From Burkholderiaceae bacterium (GTDB lineage: Bacteria; Pseudomonadota; Gammaproteobacteria; Burkholderiales; Burkholderiaceae_C): a stretch of DNA of 64,000 bases. The position numbers and the translations under genes are program-made. The stretch spans positions 558,001 through 622,000 of the forward strand of contig JACKLO010000007.1 in the NCBI GenBank assembly GCA_024235915.1. The letters run 5' to 3'. Of the stretch, positions 1 through 11,390 are shown piece by piece (position 1 is the first letter of the stretch; every line of letters begins with the position of its first letter). The notes beneath the pieces are model-generated. The model did not search any database, had not been told where the DNA came from, and worked only from the letters and a program-made list of their open reading frames with translations.

Positions 1-390
1 AGGGAGCGTGAGCACCAGGATGCAGGCCTCTTGTCTGGCGGCCAGCAGCAGATGCTGGCCATTGCGCGGGCGCTGGTGGCCGCGCCGCAGATGATCCTGC
101 TCGACGAGCCCAGCCTGGGCCTGAGCCCCAAGCTCACGAAGGAGATCTTCGAGATCGTGGTGCGCATCAACCGCGAACGCGGCACGACCATCCTGCTGGT
201 GGAACAGAACGCCAACATGGCGCTGAACGTGGCCGACTATGGCTACGTGCTGGAGAACGGCCGCATCGTGATGGAGGACCCCTGCGCCGTGCTGCGCGAG
301 AAGGAGGACGTCAAGGAGTTCTACCTCGGCATGAAGGAAGAGGGCGTGCGCGGCGAGCGGCGCTGGAAGAAGAAGAAGACCTGGCGCTGA
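1..390 (+). CDS. livF: Branched-chain amino-acid type ABC transporter ATPase (LivF), 5' truncated
   Basis: The frame is open from base 1, so the gene enters from the left edge and only its last 129 codons are visible. Seen: the ABC signature LSGGQQQ at bases 31-51, Walker B MILLDEPSLGL at about 91-123, and the H-loop region LLVEQNANMAL. LivF is one of two cytoplasmic ATPases that drive the HAAT-family importer for branched-chain or other small carboxylated compounds. The basic tail (RRWKKKKTWR) is an extension past the usual LivF end. The acyl-CoA ligase begins 11 bases downstream and a LivJ-like binding protein follows, so substrate uptake and CoA activation are probably coupled. The real substrate cannot be read from this fragment; an aromatic or fatty acid is as likely as an amino acid (inference). 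Confidence 0.9.
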   Translation, partial: REREHQDAGLLSGGQQQMLAIARALVAAPQMILLDEPSLGLSPKLTKEIFEIVVRINRERGTTILLVEQNANMALNVADYGYVLENGRIVMEDPCAVLREKEDVKEFYLGMKEEGVRGERRWKKKKTWR

Positions 391-401
391 GGAGAACGAC
401 G

Positions 402-2258
402 ATGTCCAACCTCTGGGATGTGCAGCCGCGGCGTGTCGAGACCATCGTCGTGCCCGGCGAGACGGTGCCGGCGATCTTCTGGAACGCCGCGAAGCAGCGT
501 GCCGGCCAGACCTGGTTGCGCGAGAAGGACCTCGGCATCTGGCGCGCCTGGACCTGGCAACGCGTGGCCGATGCGGTGGCCGAGACCGCACACGGCCTGA
601 TGGCGCTGGGTTTCGAGCGCGGCGAGACGGTGTCCATCCTGTCGAACACGGTGGTCGAATGGGTGCTGGCCGACCTGGGCGTGCTCAGCTGCGGCGGTAT
701 CAGCTCCGGCATCTACCCCACGGATGCCGCGTCGCAGGTGCACTACCTCTGCGAGGACTCGCGCACCGCGGTGCTGTTCGTCGAGAACGACGAGCAGCTC
801 GACAAGGCGCTGGAGGTGCGCGCGCAGCTGCCGCTGCTGCGCAAGATCGTCGTCTTCGACATGGAGGGGCTGCACGACCTGCAGGACGACGGCGTGATCT
901 CGCTGGAGGCGCTGCGCGAGCTCGGCCGGGCGCACCGGCAGCAGCATCCCGAAGCGATCACGCAGCGCGTGGCGGCCGTGCAGCCCGACGACCTGGCCAT
1001 CCTGGTCTACACCTCGGGCACCACCGGCAAGCCCAAGGGCGCAATGCACAGCCACCGCACGCTGGTCACCTCGATGCGGGGCTACAACCTCACCGGCGGC
1101 CAGGACGAGCAGGACGAGCGCATGTGCTTTCTGCCGCTTTGCCACATCGCCGAGCGCATGGGCGGCGAGTACTTCTGCATGTACACCGGCTCGAAGCTGA
1201 ACTTCGTCGAGAACCCGGAGACGGTGCCGGAGAACGTGCGCGAGATCGCGCCCACGGTGGCCGTGGCGGTGCCGCGGGTGTGGGAGAAGTTCTATTCGGC
1301 GGTGACGATCGCGATCAAGGAGTCGGGCCGTCTGCAGCAGTTGGCCTACGCCTGGGGCGTGGCCACCGGCATGCAAGTGGTCGACAAGGTCATGGCCGGG
1401 CAGCCCGTGCCTGCGTCTCTCAAGCTCAAGTTCCGCCTGGCGCGGCTGCTGGTGCTGGACAACGTGCGCAAGCTCATCGGCATCCATCGCGCGCGTGCCT
1501 GCATCACCGGTGCGGCGCCGATCTCGCCGGACCTCGTGCGCTGGTACATGGCGCTGGGCGTGCCGATGGCCGAGGTCTGGGGCATGACGGAGACCGGCGG
1601 CATCAGCACCTACACGCCCATCGACCGCATCCGCCCGGGCCGCATCGGCATCCCGGCGCCCTACAACGAGGTGCGCATCGACGACGCCACCGGCGAGATC
1701 CTGGTGCGTGGGCCCAACGTGTTCACCGGCTACCTGAACCAGCCGGAGAAGACCGCCGAGACGATCGACGCTGATGGCTGGCTGCACACCGGTGACGTCG
1801 GCCAGGTGGATGCCGATGGCACCTTCCGCATCACCGATCGGATGAAGGACATCATCATCACGGCCGGCGGCAAGAACGTGACGCCCACCGAGATCGAGAA
1901 CGAGCTGAAGTTCTCGCCCTACGTCACTGATGCCGTGGTGATCGGCGACGCGCGGCCCTACCTGGTGGTGCTGATCATGATCGACCAGGAGAACGTCGAG
2001 AAGTACGCGCAGGACCACGATGTGCCGTTCAGCAACTACGCCAGCCTGACGCGCGCGCCGGAGGTCAGGGCGCTGATCCAGGACGAGATCGACCGTGTGA
2101 ACAAGAAGTTTGCCCGCGTCGAGCAGGTCAAGAAGTTTCACCTCATCGACGCCCAGTTGACCGCCGAGGACGAGGAACTCACGCCGACGATGAAGCTCAA
2201 GCGCAAGCTGGTGCAGAAGAAGTACGCCCCGCAGATCGAGGCCATGTACGCCGGCTGA
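402..2258 (+). CDS. AMP-dependent acyl-CoA synthetase (long-chain fatty acid-CoA ligase family)
   Basis: 618-residue member of the adenylate-forming (ANL) family, which activates a carboxylic acid to acyl-AMP and then to acyl-CoA. Seen: the P-loop-like motif YTSGTTGKPKG at residues 203-213, the adenylation motif GMTETGG near residue 393, the hinge TGDVGQVDADG near 465 and the motif DRMKDIIITAGGKNVTPTE near 480-500, where the full-length FadD15-like subgroup carries it. No signal peptide. It starts 11 bases after livF behind GAGGAG and precedes a LivJ-like binding protein. This ligase/HAAT-transporter grouping is recurrent in Burkholderiales and suggests CoA activation of the imported acid (inference). 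Chain length and substrate are not predictable from the sequence, so no gene symbol is given. Confidence 0.92.
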   Translation: MSNLWDVQPRRVETIVVPGETVPAIFWNAAKQRAGQTWLREKDLGIWRAWTWQRVADAVAETAHGLMALGFERGETVSILSNTVVEWVLADLGVLSCGGISSGIYPTDAASQVHYLCEDSRTAVLFVENDEQLDKALEVRAQLPLLRKIVVFDMEGLHDLQDDGVISLEALRELGRAHRQQHPEAITQRVAAVQPDDLAILVYTSGTTGKPKGAMHSHRTLVTSMRGYNLTGGQDEQDERMCFLPLCHIAERMGGEYFCMYTGSKLNFVENPETVPENVREIAPTVAVAVPRVWEKFYSAVTIAIKESGRLQQLAYAWGVATGMQVVDKVMAGQPVPASLKLKFRLARLLVLDNVRKLIGIHRARACITGAAPISPDLVRWYMALGVPMAEVWGMTETGGISTYTPIDRIRPGRIGIPAPYNEVRIDDATGEILVRGPNVFTGYLNQPEKTAETIDADGWLHTGDVGQVDADGTFRITDRMKDIIITAGGKNVTPTEIENELKFSPYVTDAVVIGDARPYLVVLIMIDQENVEKYAQDHDVPFSNYASLTRAPEVRALIQDEIDRVNKKFARVEQVKKFHLIDAQLTAEDEELTPTMKLKRKLVQKKYAPQIEAMYAG

Positions 2259-2346
2259 TCTGGCCAGATTCAGCACTAACGCCAATGGGAAGCCACCCCG
2301 CACGGTGCGACCATCGTGCCGTCCGACCCTTCGAAGGAGACAAGCC

Positions 2347-3507
2347 ATGAAGATTCGCCACCTGATCGCCGCGGCTGCGGCATTGGCCGTGGGCAGCACC
2401 TGGGCGCAGACCCAGGGCGTCAGCAAGAACGAGATCATGCTGGGCTCGATCCAGGACCTCTCCGGCCCCATCGCCGGCTTCGGCAAGCAGGTGCGCCTGG
2501 GCATGCTGCTGGCCGTCGACGAGGTCAATGAACTCGGCGGGGTCAACGGCCGCCAGCTCAAGCTGCAGGTTGAGGATTCCGCCTACGACCCGAAGAAGGC
2601 CGTGCTGGCGGCGCAGAAGCTGGTCAACAGCGACAAGATCTTCGCCATGATCGGTCACATCGGCACCGCGCAGAACATGGCGGCCATGCCGGTGCAGTTC
2701 CAGAAGAACGTCTTCAACTTCTTTCCGGTGACGGCGGCGCGGCAGATGTACGACCCGTTCCACAAGCTCAAGTACGCATTCGCCGCGACGTACTACGACC
2801 AGATGCGCATCGCCGCGCCCAAGCTGGCCAAGGAGAAGGGCGCCAAGAAGGTCTGCTCGATGTATCAGGACGACGAATTCGGCCTGGAAGTGTTGCGCGG
2901 GGCCGAGGACGGCCTGAAAGCCGCGGGCATGGAGATGGTCGAGAAGACTTCGTACAAGCGCGGGGCCACCGACTTCTCGTCACAGATGGCCAAGCTGCAA
3001 TCCTCGGGCTGCGACATGGTGGTGATGGGCACCATCATTCGCGAGACCATCGGCGGCATCGCCACGGCACGCAAACTGGGCTTCAGCCCCACCTTCCTTG
3101 GTTCGAGCGCCGCCTATACCGACCTGATCCACAAGCTCGGCGGCGCGGCCATGGACGGGCTGTATGCCACGCACACGTCGCAGCACCCCTATCTGGACGA
3201 CGCCTCCCCGGCCATCAGCTTCTGGGCCAAGAAGTACAAGACCAAGTTCAATGAAGATCCCACCGTGTTCTCGGTCTACGGCTACAACGCCATCGACGCC
3301 TTCGCGAAGGCGGCGCAGAAGGCCGGCCCGAACCTGACGGTGGAGAGTTTCATCAAGGCGATGGATTCGATGACCATCCCGGCCGACATCTTCGGCAGCC
3401 CCCAGGCGACCTTCACGGCCACCAAGCGCCTGGGCAACGACACCTCGCGCCTGTCGCAGCTGCAGGGGCAGCGCTGGAAGGTGGTGTCGGACTACATGAA
3501 GCCCTGA
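2347..3507 (+). CDS. Branched-chain amino-acid type ABC transporter substrate-binding protein (LivJ-like)
   Basis: 386-residue periplasmic binding protein (type 1 fold, ANF/LivJ family). The start at 2347 has GAAGGAG at 2332-2338 and opens a clean Sec signal peptide: Lys/Arg, the hydrophobic stretch LIAAAAALAVGS, then a cleavage site TWA-Q near residue 21. An upstream in-frame start at 2305 would bury the signal peptide and is rejected. The mature part begins VSKNEIMLGSIQDLSGPIAG, typical of HAAT binding proteins, and includes GRQLKLQVEDSAYDPKKA. It probably feeds the importer whose ATPase lies at bases 1-390. A strong hairpin follows the stop. Confidence 0.9.
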   Translation: MKIRHLIAAAAALAVGSTWAQTQGVSKNEIMLGSIQDLSGPIAGFGKQVRLGMLLAVDEVNELGGVNGRQLKLQVEDSAYDPKKAVLAAQKLVNSDKIFAMIGHIGTAQNMAAMPVQFQKNVFNFFPVTAARQMYDPFHKLKYAFAATYYDQMRIAAPKLAKEKGAKKVCSMYQDDEFGLEVLRGAEDGLKAAGMEMVEKTSYKRGATDFSSQMAKLQSSGCDMVVMGTIIRETIGGIATARKLGFSPTFLGSSAAYTDLIHKLGGAAMDGLYATHTSQHPYLDDASPAISFWAKKYKTKFNEDPTVFSVYGYNAIDAFAKAAQKAGPNLTVESFIKAMDSMTIPADIFGSPQATFTATKRLGNDTSRLSQLQGQRWKVVSDYMKP

Positions 3508-3530
3508 TCGTTTCCACGTTCATGTTGCGA

Positions 3531-3560
3531 GGGCCGCCTGTGGGCGGCCCTTGCGCTTGT
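3531..3560 (+). terminator. Intrinsic terminator-like hairpin after the LivJ-like gene
   Basis: Perfect 8-bp stem GGGCCGCC (3531-3538) and GGCGGCCC (3543-3550) with a TGTG loop, followed by a T-rich but interrupted tail TTGCGCTTGT. It sits 24 bases after the binding-protein stop and should separate the transport unit from rlmD. Confidence 0.7.
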
Positions 3561-3566
3561 CGACGG

Positions 3567-3572
3567 GATAAT
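3567..3572 (+). promoter_or_regulatory. GATAAT -10-like box 7 bases before the rlmD start
   Basis: GATAAT ends 7 bases before the ATG at 3580 and no Shine-Dalgarno sequence lies between, so a transcript from it would begin at about the start codon (leaderless). No good -35 element is visible. The same arrangement recurs at yhbY, the PurM-like gene, dnaX and the Mth938-like gene. Confidence 0.4.
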
Positions 3573-3579
3573 CGCGGCC

Positions 3580-4923
3580 ATGTCGGCACAGAATGACGAA
3601 TGGCTGGAGGTCGAATCGCTCGACCTTGACGGGCAGGGCGTGGCGCACCGCGCCGATGGCAAGGTGGTCTTCATCGAGGGCGCCCTGCCGGGCGAGCAGG
3701 TGCAGGTCAATGTCGGCCGGCGCAAGAACCAGTGGGAACAGGGGCAGGTCACGGCCATCGCGCGCGAAAGCGCGCAGCGTGTGACGCCTGGCTGTCCGCA
3801 CTTCGGTCTGCACCGTGAGGCCTGCGGCGGCTGCAAGATGCAGCACCTGCACCCGGCCGCCCAGGTGGCGGTGAAGCAGCGTGTGCTGGAGGACAACCTC
3901 TGGCACCTGGGCAAGGTCAAGGCGGAGCGGCTGTTGCGGCCCATCGAAGGCCCCGCCTGGGGCTATCGCTACCGGGCACGTCTGTCGGTGCGCTACGTGG
4001 CCCGCAAGGATGTTGTGCTGGTCGGCTTCCACGAGCGCAAGTCGCGCTACGTGGCCGACATGGGCAGTTGTGCAGTGCTGCCGCCGGCGGTGAGTGCCTT
4101 GCTGCCCAAGCTGCGTGCCCTGGTGGCGACCATGGCCGAACGTGACCGCCTGCCGCAGATCGAGCTCGCGATGGGCGACGCGGTGGTCGCGCTGGTGCTG
4201 CGCCACCTGGCGCCGTTGCCCGATGGTGACCTGGCACTGCTGCGGGCATTTGCCGCCGAACATGGCGTGCAGTGGTGGCTGCAACCCAAGGGGCCGGACA
4301 CCGTGCATCGGCTGGGCGACGACGGCGCGCAACTCGCCTATGCGCTGCCGGAGTTCGATGTGCACATGCCGTTCAAGCCGACGGACTTCACCCAGGTCAA
4401 CCCGCACATCAACCGGGTGCTGGTGCAGCGCGCGATCACGCGGCTGGACCCGCAGCCAGGCGAGCGGGTGATCGACTGGTTTTGCGGCCTTGGCAACTTC
4501 ACGCTGCCGATCTCACGGCGGGGCGCGTCAGTGCTTGGCATCGAAGGCAGCAAGACGCTGGTGGAGCGGGCCGGCGAGAACGCCCGCAGCAACGGCCTGG
4601 CCGCCGACTTCGAAGTGCGCAACCTGTTCGAACTGGTGCCTGACGATCTGGTGGCCCTGGGCGAGGTGGACCGCTGGCTGGTGGATCCGCCGCGGGAAGG
4701 CGCCTTTGCGCTGGCCAAGGCCGCCGCCGACCTGGTGCAGGCGGGTGCCTCATGGACCCCGCCGAAGCGCATCGTCTACGTCAGCTGCAACCCGGCCACG
4801 CTGGCGCGCGATGCCGGCCTGCTGGTGCACCAGGCCGGCTACCGCTGCACGCAGGCCGGTGTCGTGAACATGTTCCCCCACACCGCCCACGTCGAAAGCA
4901 TGGCGGTCTTCGAGCGGCCTTGA
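3580..4923 (+). CDS. rlmD: 23S rRNA (uracil-1939-C5) methyltransferase RlmD
   Basis: 447-residue SAM-dependent RNA methyltransferase of the RumA/RlmD group, acting on U1939 of 23S rRNA in the cytoplasm. Seen in order: an N-terminal TRAM domain (about residues 5-60), the iron-sulfur cluster cysteines C72, C82, C85 and C164, the SAM-binding motif VIDWFCGLGNFTLPI (about 299-313), the motif VDPPREGA, and the catalytic cysteine C403 in YVSCNPATLARD. Length matches the family (E. coli 433). The four Fe-S cysteines separate it from TrmA. It stands alone between two terminators. Confidence 0.95.
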   Translation: MSAQNDEWLEVESLDLDGQGVAHRADGKVVFIEGALPGEQVQVNVGRRKNQWEQGQVTAIARESAQRVTPGCPHFGLHREACGGCKMQHLHPAAQVAVKQRVLEDNLWHLGKVKAERLLRPIEGPAWGYRYRARLSVRYVARKDVVLVGFHERKSRYVADMGSCAVLPPAVSALLPKLRALVATMAERDRLPQIELAMGDAVVALVLRHLAPLPDGDLALLRAFAAEHGVQWWLQPKGPDTVHRLGDDGAQLAYALPEFDVHMPFKPTDFTQVNPHINRVLVQRAITRLDPQPGERVIDWFCGLGNFTLPISRRGASVLGIEGSKTLVERAGENARSNGLAADFEVRNLFELVPDDLVALGEVDRWLVDPPREGAFALAKAAADLVQAGASWTPPKRIVYVSCNPATLARDAGLLVHQAGYRCTQAGVVNMFPHTAHVESMAVFERP

Positions 4924-4930
4924 ACGAAGA

Positions 4931-4956
4931 AAAGGGGCCCGCAGGCCCCTTTCGAT
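4931..4956. terminator. Bidirectional intrinsic terminator between rlmD and the BI-1 gene
   Basis: Perfect 9-bp stem AAAGGGGCC (4931-4939) and GGCCCCTTT (4944-4952) with loop CGCA. The A run on one arm and the T run on the other let it work for rlmD (+) and for the convergent Bax-inhibitor-1 family gene (-). Confidence 0.85.
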
Positions 4957-4972
4957 CCATCGGTGCGCTGAC

Positions 4973-5665
4973 TCAGTCTTCGCCGCCGAAGATTCCCAGC
5001 AGCGACAGCAGCGCCTGGAACACGTTGTAGATGCTCAGGTACACGCCCAGCGTGGCGGTGATGTAGTTGGTCTCGTAACCGTCCTGCACGCGTTTGAGGT
5101 CGTGCAGGATGAAGGCCGAGAAGATGCCGATCACCAGCACCGACAGCGTGATCATCAGCGCGCTGGACTGGATGAAGAAGTTGGCGATGCCTGCCACCAG
5201 CACCATCACGGCGCCGATCATCAGCCACTTGCCCATGGCGCTCAGGTCGCGCTTGATCACCGTGCTCAGCGACGCCATCGTGAAGAAGATGGCGGCCGTG
5301 CCGGCGAAGGCGGTCATGATCAGGCTCATGCCGTTGGCCAGGCCCAGCACCACGCCGATCAGGCGCGCCAGCATGATGCCCATGAAGAACGTGAACGCCA
5401 GCAGCACCGGCACGCCGGCGGCGGAGTTCTTGGTCTTCTCGATGGCGAACATGAAGCCGAAGGCGCCGGCCAGGAAGACCACCATGCCGATGCCGGGCGA
5501 CATGGCCGAAGCCAGCCCGGTGCTCACGCCGATCCAGGCCCCCAGCACGGTGGGCACCATGGACAGGGCCAGCAGCCAGTAGGTGTTGCGCAGGACGCGG
5601 TTGCGTTGCGACGAGAGTGCGCCTGCGCCGGCGTGGCCGGGGTAGGTTTGCACGTTGTCGATCAT
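4973..5665 (-). CDS. Bax inhibitor-1 / YccA family integral membrane protein
   Basis: 230-residue membrane protein of the BI-1/YccA/YbhL family. About seven hydrophobic segments follow a short cytoplasmic N-terminus; the family motif ANFFIQSSALMITLSVLVIG and the ending HDLKRVQDGYETNYITATLGVYL...GIFGGED are seen, and the two acidic/polar positions in HDLKR belong to the pH-sensing region known in bacterial homologues. YccA interacts with and is cleaved by FtsH in E. coli; whether this protein does the same is not shown here. A good Shine-Dalgarno (GGAGGC at 5672-5677 on the minus strand) supports the start at 5665. Confidence 0.9.
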   Translation of the reverse strand: MIDNVQTYPGHAGAGALSSQRNRVLRNTYWLLALSMVPTVLGAWIGVSTGLASAMSPGIGMVVFLAGAFGFMFAIEKTKNSAAGVPVLLAFTFFMGIMLARLIGVVLGLANGMSLIMTAFAGTAAIFFTMASLSTVIKRDLSAMGKWLMIGAVMVLVAGIANFFIQSSALMITLSVLVIGIFSAFILHDLKRVQDGYETNYITATLGVYLSIYNVFQALLSLLGIFGGED

Positions 5666-5694
5666 CAGGAAGCCTCCATCAGGGGGTGGTGAAA

Positions 5695-5717
5695 ACAGGT
5701 CAACCCTATCGACCTGT
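5695..5717. promoter_or_regulatory. Palindrome ACAGGTC-N9-GACCTGT upstream of the BI-1 family gene
   Basis: Perfect 7-bp inverted repeat, ACAGGTC at 5695-5701 and GACCTGT at 5711-5717, in the divergent region between the BI-1 gene and the GlcG-like gene. Centre spacing of 16 bp suits a dimeric regulator. No regulator is identifiable from the sequence; it could also form an RNA hairpin in the BI-1 leader. Confidence 0.35.
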
Positions 5718-5790
5718 CGAAGATGATTTTAGTTCCCGTCATCAATCCCGGCGTTATGGTTGACCTCATCCCCAACGCGGAATCCTGACC

Positions 5791-6201
5791 ATGAAATCCA
5801 AACCCCAACTCGAACTGGCTGACATCAAGCGCATCGCGGCGGCGGCCGAAGCCGAGGCACTGGCCAACGCCTGGGCGGTGAGCATCGCCATCGTCGACGA
5901 CGGTGGCCACCTGCTGTGGCTGCAGCGCCTGGATGGCGCGCCGCCGATCTCGGCCCAGATCGCACCGGCCAAGGCCAACACCGCCGCCTTGGGCCGACGG
6001 GAAAGCCGGGTCTACGAAGAGACGATCAACCAGGGCCGAGTGTCCTTCCTCAGCGCGCCGGCGCTGCGCGGCATGCTCGAAGGCGGCGTGCCAATCGTGG
6101 TGGATGGCCAGCACCTGGGTGCGGTGGGCGTCAGCGGGGTGCAGAGCCAGCAGGACGCCCAGGTGGCGCGTGCCGGCATCGCAGCGCTCACGCAGGGGTA
6201 A
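5791..6201 (+). CDS. GlcG/HbpS-like (DUF336) protein
   Basis: 136-residue single-domain protein of the GlcG/HbpS family. Seen: the N-terminal helix ELADIKRIAAAAEAEA, then VSIAIVDDGGHLLWLQRLDGA, the family hallmark, and a C-terminal GAVGVSGVQSQQDAQVARAG. Family members include haem-binding HbpS and proteins of glycolate and corrinoid metabolism, but most have no known activity. There is no signal peptide, so it is likely cytoplasmic. It stands alone between the BI-1 gene and carA, and the neighbours do not indicate a pathway. Confidence 0.85.
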   Translation: MKSKPQLELADIKRIAAAAEAEALANAWAVSIAIVDDGGHLLWLQRLDGAPPISAQIAPAKANTAALGRRESRVYEETINQGRVSFLSAPALRGMLEGGVPIVVDGQHLGAVGVSGVQSQQDAQVARAGIAALTQG

Positions 6202-6280
6202 GGTGAGCGGCATCAGCCGCCTGCCGGCGACTCGACCGCCCGGGCCCTAGGGTTGTCCCTCGTCGTGAGGCTGGCCGCGG

Positions 6281-6286
6281 TATACT
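6281..6286 (+). promoter_or_regulatory. TATACT -10 box of the probable carAB promoter
   Basis: TATACT at 6281-6286 is one mismatch from consensus and stands out in GC-rich sequence. A TTGTCC at 6253-6258 is 22 bases away, too far for a normal -35. Transcription from it would leave a leader of about 120 bases before the carA start, containing several hairpins. Confidence 0.45.
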
Positions 6287-6356
6287 TCGGCGGTTTACCT
6301 GCCAACAGCGCAGCCTAGCGAAATCCGCCTTCGGTTTCCCTCAGGACGGCACGTTT

Positions 6357-6392
6357 CCCAGCCCGACAGGCTGATGAACGGGCCGGGCTGGG
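6357..6392 (+). promoter_or_regulatory. Inverted repeat in the carA leader
   Basis: Perfect 9-bp arms CCCAGCCCG (6357-6365) and CGGGCTGGG (6384-6392) with an 18-base loop. The loop contains the ATG at 6374, while the better-supported start (TTG 6416 with GGAG at 6404-6407) lies just downstream. A second small hairpin around CCGCCTTCGG precedes it. The fold could modulate access to the ribosome site in response to pyrimidine or arginine supply (inference). Confidence 0.4.
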
Positions 6393-6415
6393 CTGCACAC
6401 ACCGGAGCCATTGTC

Positions 6416-7567
6416 TTGCTGCCTGTCCTGCCCCCCGCCCTCCTGGCACTCGCAGACGGCTCGACCTTCCTGGGCACCTCGATCGGCGCCGCCGGTCGCA
6501 CGGTGGGTGAGGTGGTGTTCAACACCGCGCTCACCGGCTACCAGGAAATCCTCACTGATCCGTCGTACAGCCGCCAGATCGTCACCCTGACGTATCCGCA
6601 CATCGGCAACTACGGCGTCAGCGACGAGGACGTCGAAGCCCGCCGCGTGCATGCCGCCGGCCTCGTGATCCGAGACCTGCCGCGGCGTGCCTCAAACTTC
6701 CGCGCCAGCCGCACGCTGCCGGCCTACCTGCGCGACGAGGGCACGGTGGCCATCGCCGACATCGACACGCGCCGCCTGACGCGTCGCCTGCGCACCACCG
6801 GCGCACAGAATGGCTGCATCATGGCCTTCGAGCCGGGCACCGTGATCGACGAGACGCGGATCGCCGAGGCCGTGGCGGCGGCGCGCGCTGCACCGTCGAT
6901 GGCCGGGCAGGACCTGGCCAAGGTGGTCTCGACCACGGACGCCTATGAGTGGCGCACCACGGAATGGGCGCTGGGCGATGGGTACGGCACGCAAGACGCC
7001 CCCCGATTCCACGTGGTGGCCTACGACTTCGGCGTCAAGCACAACATCCTGCGCATGCTGGCCAGCCGCGGCTGCCGGCTGACGGTGGTGCCGGCGCAGA
7101 CGCCTGCCGCCGACGTGCTGGCGCTGAAGCCCGACGGCGTCTTCCTGTCCAACGGCCCCGGCGACCCGGAGCCCTGCGACTACGCCATCGCCGCGGCGCG
7201 CGACCTGATCGAGTCCGGCCTGCCGACCTTCGGCATCTGCCTGGGCCACCAGATCATGGCGCTGGCCTCGGGCGCGAAGACCTTCAAGATGAAGTTCGGC
7301 CACCACGGCGCCAACCACCCGGTGAAGGACCTGGACGACGGCCGCGTCAGCATCACCAGCCAGAACCACGGCTTTGCCGTGGACTCGGCCACGCTGCCGG
7401 CCAACCTGCGGCCGACGCACGTGAGCCTGTTCGACGGCACGCTGCAAGGTCTGGCGCGTACCGACAAGCCCGCGTTCTGCTTCCAGGGTCACCCGGAGGC
7501 CAGCCCGGGCCCGCATGACATCGCCTATCTCTTCGACCGCTTCGTCAAGCTCATGGAGGCGCGCTGA
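6416..7567 (+). CDS. carA: Carbamoyl-phosphate synthase small (glutaminase) subunit
   Basis: 383-residue glutamine amidotransferase subunit that supplies ammonia to CarB for carbamoyl phosphate, precursor of arginine and pyrimidines. Seen: the N-terminal CPSase domain GEVVFNTALTGYQEILTDPS, then a class I amidotransferase domain with the catalytic Cys (about C275) in FGICLGHQ and the His-Glu pair in GHPEASPGP. I chose the TTG at 6416 because GGAG lies 8 bases before it and the protein then begins close to E. coli CarA. The in-frame ATG at 6374 would add 14 residues (MNGPGWAAHTGAIV) unlike the family and sits in a hairpin loop. carB follows after one base. Confidence 0.93.
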   Translation: MLPVLPPALLALADGSTFLGTSIGAAGRTVGEVVFNTALTGYQEILTDPSYSRQIVTLTYPHIGNYGVSDEDVEARRVHAAGLVIRDLPRRASNFRASRTLPAYLRDEGTVAIADIDTRRLTRRLRTTGAQNGCIMAFEPGTVIDETRIAEAVAAARAAPSMAGQDLAKVVSTTDAYEWRTTEWALGDGYGTQDAPRFHVVAYDFGVKHNILRMLASRGCRLTVVPAQTPAADVLALKPDGVFLSNGPGDPEPCDYAIAAARDLIESGLPTFGICLGHQIMALASGAKTFKMKFGHHGANHPVKDLDDGRVSITSQNHGFAVDSATLPANLRPTHVSLFDGTLQGLARTDKPAFCFQGHPEASPGPHDIAYLFDRFVKLMEAR

Positions 7568-7568
7568 G

Positions 7569-10823
<3,255 letters not shown>

Positions 10824-10837
10824 AATCAATGCACATT

Positions 10838-10895
10838 CCGCCGCAGGGCAGGCTTCACGGGCAACCGTCCAGCCGCTTGCGGCGGTCTTGCTTTT
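10838..10895 (+). promoter_or_regulatory. Long inverted repeat in the carB-greA gap
   Basis: CCGCCGCA (10838-10845) pairs perfectly with TGCGGCGG (10878-10885), followed by TCTTGCTTTT. It could be a weak terminator or a leader structure between carB and greA. The 32-base loop makes strong termination doubtful. Confidence 0.35.
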
Positions 10896-10913
10896 GGCTG
10901 ACCAGGAATTTCC

Positions 10914-11390
10914 ATGCCCACCATCCCCCTGACCCAACGCGGCGCCGAAAAGCTGAAGGAAGAACTGCACCGGCTGAAGACTGTGGAGCGCCATGCCGTG
11001 ATCCAGGCCATTGCCGAGGCGCGCGCGCAGGGCGACCTGTCGGAGAACGCCGAGTACGACGCCGCCAAGGACAAGCAGGGTTTCATCGAAGGCCGCATCC
11101 AGGAGCTGGAAGGCAAGCTGTCGGCAGCCCAGGTCATCGACCCGTCGTCGCTGGACGCCGATGGCAAGGTGGTGTTCGGCGCCACCGTCGATCTGGAGGA
11201 CGAGGACAGCGGCGCCAAGGCCACCTACCAGATCGTCGGTGACGACGAAGCGGATCTGAAGTTGGGTCTGATCTCCATCAGCAGCCCGATCGCGCGGGCG
11301 CTGATCGGCAAGGAGGCCGGCGATGTGGCCGAGGTGCAGGCGCCCGGTGGCCTGAAGCACTGGGAAATCATCGCCGTCCGCTACATTTGA
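10914..11390 (+). CDS. greA: Transcription elongation factor GreA
   Basis: 158-residue transcript-cleavage factor that rescues backtracked RNA polymerase. Seen: MPTIPLTQRGAEKLKEEL at the start, the coiled-coil N-terminal domain with ARAQGDLSENAEYDAAK (the acidic tip that reaches the active site) and the C-terminal FKBP-like domain ending ISSPIARALIGKEAGD...YEII-type tail. Length equals E. coli GreA (158). It follows carB by 90 bases and is overlapped at its stop by the DUF4149 gene, so a carA-carB-greA transcript is likely. Confidence 0.97.
   Translation: MPTIPLTQRGAEKLKEELHRLKTVERHAVIQAIAEARAQGDLSENAEYDAAKDKQGFIEGRIQELEGKLSAAQVIDPSSLDADGKVVFGATVDLEDEDSGAKATYQIVGDDEADLKLGLISISSPIARALIGKEAGDVAEVQAPGGLKHWEIIAVRYI

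Noticed and set aside
31..390. TTG at 31 as the true start of livF
   Set aside because: The frame is open and family-like upstream to base 1 (residues before LSGGQQQ), so the gene is truncated by the window edge.
321..2561. 746-codon open frame on the minus strand
   Set aside because: It is antisense to the acyl-CoA ligase and rich in His/Arg/Ala runs typical of GC-rich shadow frames; no domain or motif is recognisable.
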